A stretch of 64,000 nucleotides of DNA from Chenopodium formosanum (Eukaryota; Streptophyta; Magnoliopsida; Caryophyllales; Amaranthaceae): contig CM044858.1 of the NCBI GenBank assembly GCA_024500155.1, positions 33,833,786 to 33,897,785 of the forward strand, in the 5' to 3' direction. The translations under genes were made by a program, and so were the position numbers. Shown piece after piece: positions 58,381 to 64,000 of this stretch. The notes below the pieces were generated by a model. That model was given only the letters and a program-made list of their open reading frames with translations, was not told the origin of the DNA and did not search any database. The first letter of the stretch is position 1, and each line of letters begins with the position of its first letter.

Positions 58381-62200
<3,820 letters not shown>

Positions 62201-62308
62201 ACTAACCCCTGAATAATACTCACCAACTAAAACATCAATTAATAAACATAATGACCCGCCACGATGGGCGGCTGCTATGAGCCAGGAGAAAAAGAGGAAA
62301 CTATTTTA

Positions 62309-62375
62309 CCTCAGAAGCTGGTTCAATGGAGGAGAGAAAGCTCAGAAGCCGCTTCAATGGCGAAATCAGAGTAAA
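62309..62375 (-). other. Probable 5'-UTR exon of RPA12
   Basis: The minus strand has a pyrimidine-rich leader ending CTTCTGAG followed by a GTAAAA donor at 62309. A TTCAG acceptor lies at 62213-62209, nine bases before the ATG. Confidence 0.45.
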
Positions 62376-62575
62376 AGTTTTTTTTTTTCTTTTTTTTTGG
62401 GCTTTAGCTTTCGGCACAAATTAGGTCTGGACAATTGGACATGCAATACTAAGATTTCTAACCCAATTTCAAGTTGACCATGGTACTTTTGATGAATTCA
62501 TCAAATTATTTTTCTATTTTTAAAAGACCATTTCATCCAAAAAGCTTCAATTTTTAAAGGACCAATGGTTGTGAC

Positions 62576-63550
62576 TAGGACTAGGGTCGAGCAAAACTAC
62601 CCGAAAAATAGAAAACCCGTTTTATAACCGTTCCGAAAATTAGGGAACCTGATCCGATAACCTTATCGGTTCGGGTATCCGTTCCAATAATTTGTTATTG
62701 GGTATGGTTATGGGTATCATTTTAAAATTAATGATTACCCGATCCGATAAGTAATTTTTTGTTTTTTTTTTTTCCTACTTAAATCTACTTTTTCCAAAAT
62801 ATAAACTCTTACTTTACTTCATAATGACTTTATAATATCAATGATTAGTAATATTATTAATAATTTGGTAAAGATCATGTGATATTATTGTTAATTAGTG
62901 TTAAATGATATATTATAACTACATTATTAACTTTAATTATCACTATTGAATATCTTATTGGGTACACGATAACCGATCCGAAAATCCGGGTACCCAAAGT
63001 CCGGGTATCTAAACTTATCGGTTCGGTTTATGGGTATCACTTTTAGTGATATTGGTTAACGGTACGGGTACCCGTCCCATTCTCACCCCTAACTAGGACT
63101 GTACAGAGTGCGGTCTACCGCAAACCAAACCGCAATTTTGCGGTTTGGTGCGGTTTCCGGTTTGAAAGCGGTGCGGTTTTTGAAAATGACCTAACCGCGG
63201 TTTGCGGTTTGGTGCGGTTTCAAAAAATATTTAGACCAAACCGCACTTTAATGCGGATTGCGGTTTTTATACTGGTGTATATTTTTTAAAAAAACATATA
63301 AAAGAACTAAAGTATATGAGCTAATCTTTGACTATTAGTTTATTAAAGGTTAAAAAAAAAAAGTTTAACATTTGAATTATAAACTAATAATTACTACATA
63401 TAAAATAAAATAAAAGTGTTGTTTTAAAAAGACAAATTTTAATTTTAATAAAATATGGTTAAACCGCGGTGCGGTTTGGTGTGGTTTTTTAAAAAGTGCG
63501 GTTTGGTGTGGTTTGAAAAAAAATTACAAACTGCACCGCGAACACCCCTA
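62576..63550. mobile_element. Outer hAT-type MITE, carrying a nested hAT MITE
   Basis: The right end cacccccta-type terminus (63541-63550) and the left end taggac (62576-62581) plus tgtacagagtgcgg (from 63100) form the termini. The 8-bp duplication is gttgtgac / gttgtgat (62568-62575 and 63551-63558). The body is full of gcggtttgg motifs in both orientations. It lies about 375 bp upstream of the RPA12 ATG. Confidence 0.8.
62582..63091. mobile_element. Inner hAT-type MITE with perfect 8-bp TSD
   Basis: Ends tagggtcgagca / attctcaccccta, duplication actaggac at 62574-62581 and 63092-63099. Subterminal motifs are ccgataa and acccgatccg. Inserted six bases inside the outer element's terminus. 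Confidence 0.85.
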
Positions 63551-63611
63551 GTTGTGATGTGTTCATATTTTTTTTACCTACATGTATCATTTTTGTGAAG
63601 CCTTTATAATA

Positions 63612-64000
63612 AGGAAATTTTAGAAAATAACACCACAAAAACCTCAAAAAATGGATTATAACACCATATATTTTCAAACTTTTATTATAACACTACAAAA
63701 TCATAGAAATTGGATTTCACTACCACTTAATGGATTCTTGGATGGAATCCGTTAATGAGGCCTACAACAGACACGTGTCATATATCCATTGGTTAAGAAA
63801 ATTTTCAATTTTAAAAAATTACTCCCTCCGTCCCAAATTACTCGCAACGTTTTGACTTTTAGCACTATTCACACATCTCACTTTGACCATTTTTTTAGCT
63901 ATTATATGAAAGCTAATGTAGTCATGTAAGATATTGTTGGGTTTATTTAAATGTATAGTATCTTAATATAAATTTTTTATAGCTTTTATAAACATATAAT
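63612..64000. mobile_element. MULE-type arm, running off the window
   Basis: Shares with 21362-22369 the order: short accacc-type arm repeats, ggattcttggatggaatccgt-like block, taatgaggccta, cacgtgtcata and attggttaag. The opposite arm would lie beyond the right edge. Confidence 0.6.
63822..64000. mobile_element. Stowaway-type MITE, right end outside window
   Basis: Starts ctccctccgtcccaaattac after TA (63820-63821). Inserted in the MULE-type arm. Confidence 0.75.

Overview
This is a plant nuclear genome window, almost certainly from a core eudicot. The repeat vocabulary (Stowaway ends ctccctccgt, Tourist elements filled with GAACT arrays, many 'gagtac' words) suggests Caryophyllales/Amaranthaceae such as spinach relatives; that placement is inference from memory. 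Only two ordinary host genes are visible. One is an intronless gene for a proline-rich PNRC-like protein (38611-39492, + strand). The other is a five-exon gene for the 12-kDa subunit of RNA polymerase I, RPA12 (58381-62200, - strand), assembled here from exons most of which are too short for a simple ORF scan. Nearly everything else is transposable-element DNA, much of it nested, with boundaries fixed by target-site duplications (TSDs).

Layout. 1-990: right part of a Mutator-type inverted-repeat element with a GC-rich interior. 1419-7122: L1-type LINE with ORF1 and ORF2, close to intact (two nonsense codons plus one G-run frameshift in ORF2, one nonsense codon in ORF1). 8174-9798: hAT-type element with perfect 8-bp TSD. 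12976-18043: a Tourist MITE split by a 2.5-kb solo LTR, itself split by a second 2.4-kb solo LTR of the same family. 18086-31682: a decayed Ty1-copia element carrying MITEs, two MULE-type elements, Helitron ends and, inside its right LTR, a CACTA element (28205-31641).

The CACTA element is the most interesting object. It has captured exons of the 26S proteasome ATPase gene RPT4 and an exon of a vacuolar processing enzyme (legumain) gene. All splice sites examined are intact, and a spliced open frame of about 214 residues keeps the RPT4 Walker A and B motifs.

32-38 kb holds a palindromic element, a 333-bp Helitron with tRNA-like A and B boxes, a tRNA-derived SINE, Tourist and Stowaway MITEs and microsatellites. 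40-43.4 kb holds a MULE-like element and a 2.2-kb stretch saturated with the word ATGTTCAT. 43923-55888: a decayed LINE split by a very young intact Ty1-copia element (45425-51581; 836-bp LTRs differing at about three positions; uninterrupted 1304-aa polyprotein on the - strand) and by a hAT MITE (52607-53503). 56-58 kb: Stowaway and Tourist MITEs. 62576-63550: a hAT MITE carrying another hAT MITE only six bases inside its end. The window closes inside a MULE-type arm and a Stowaway MITE.

No rRNA, CRISPR or organellar genes are seen. Coordinates of exons and repeats were derived by eye; domain assignments rest on motif recognition, not database searches.
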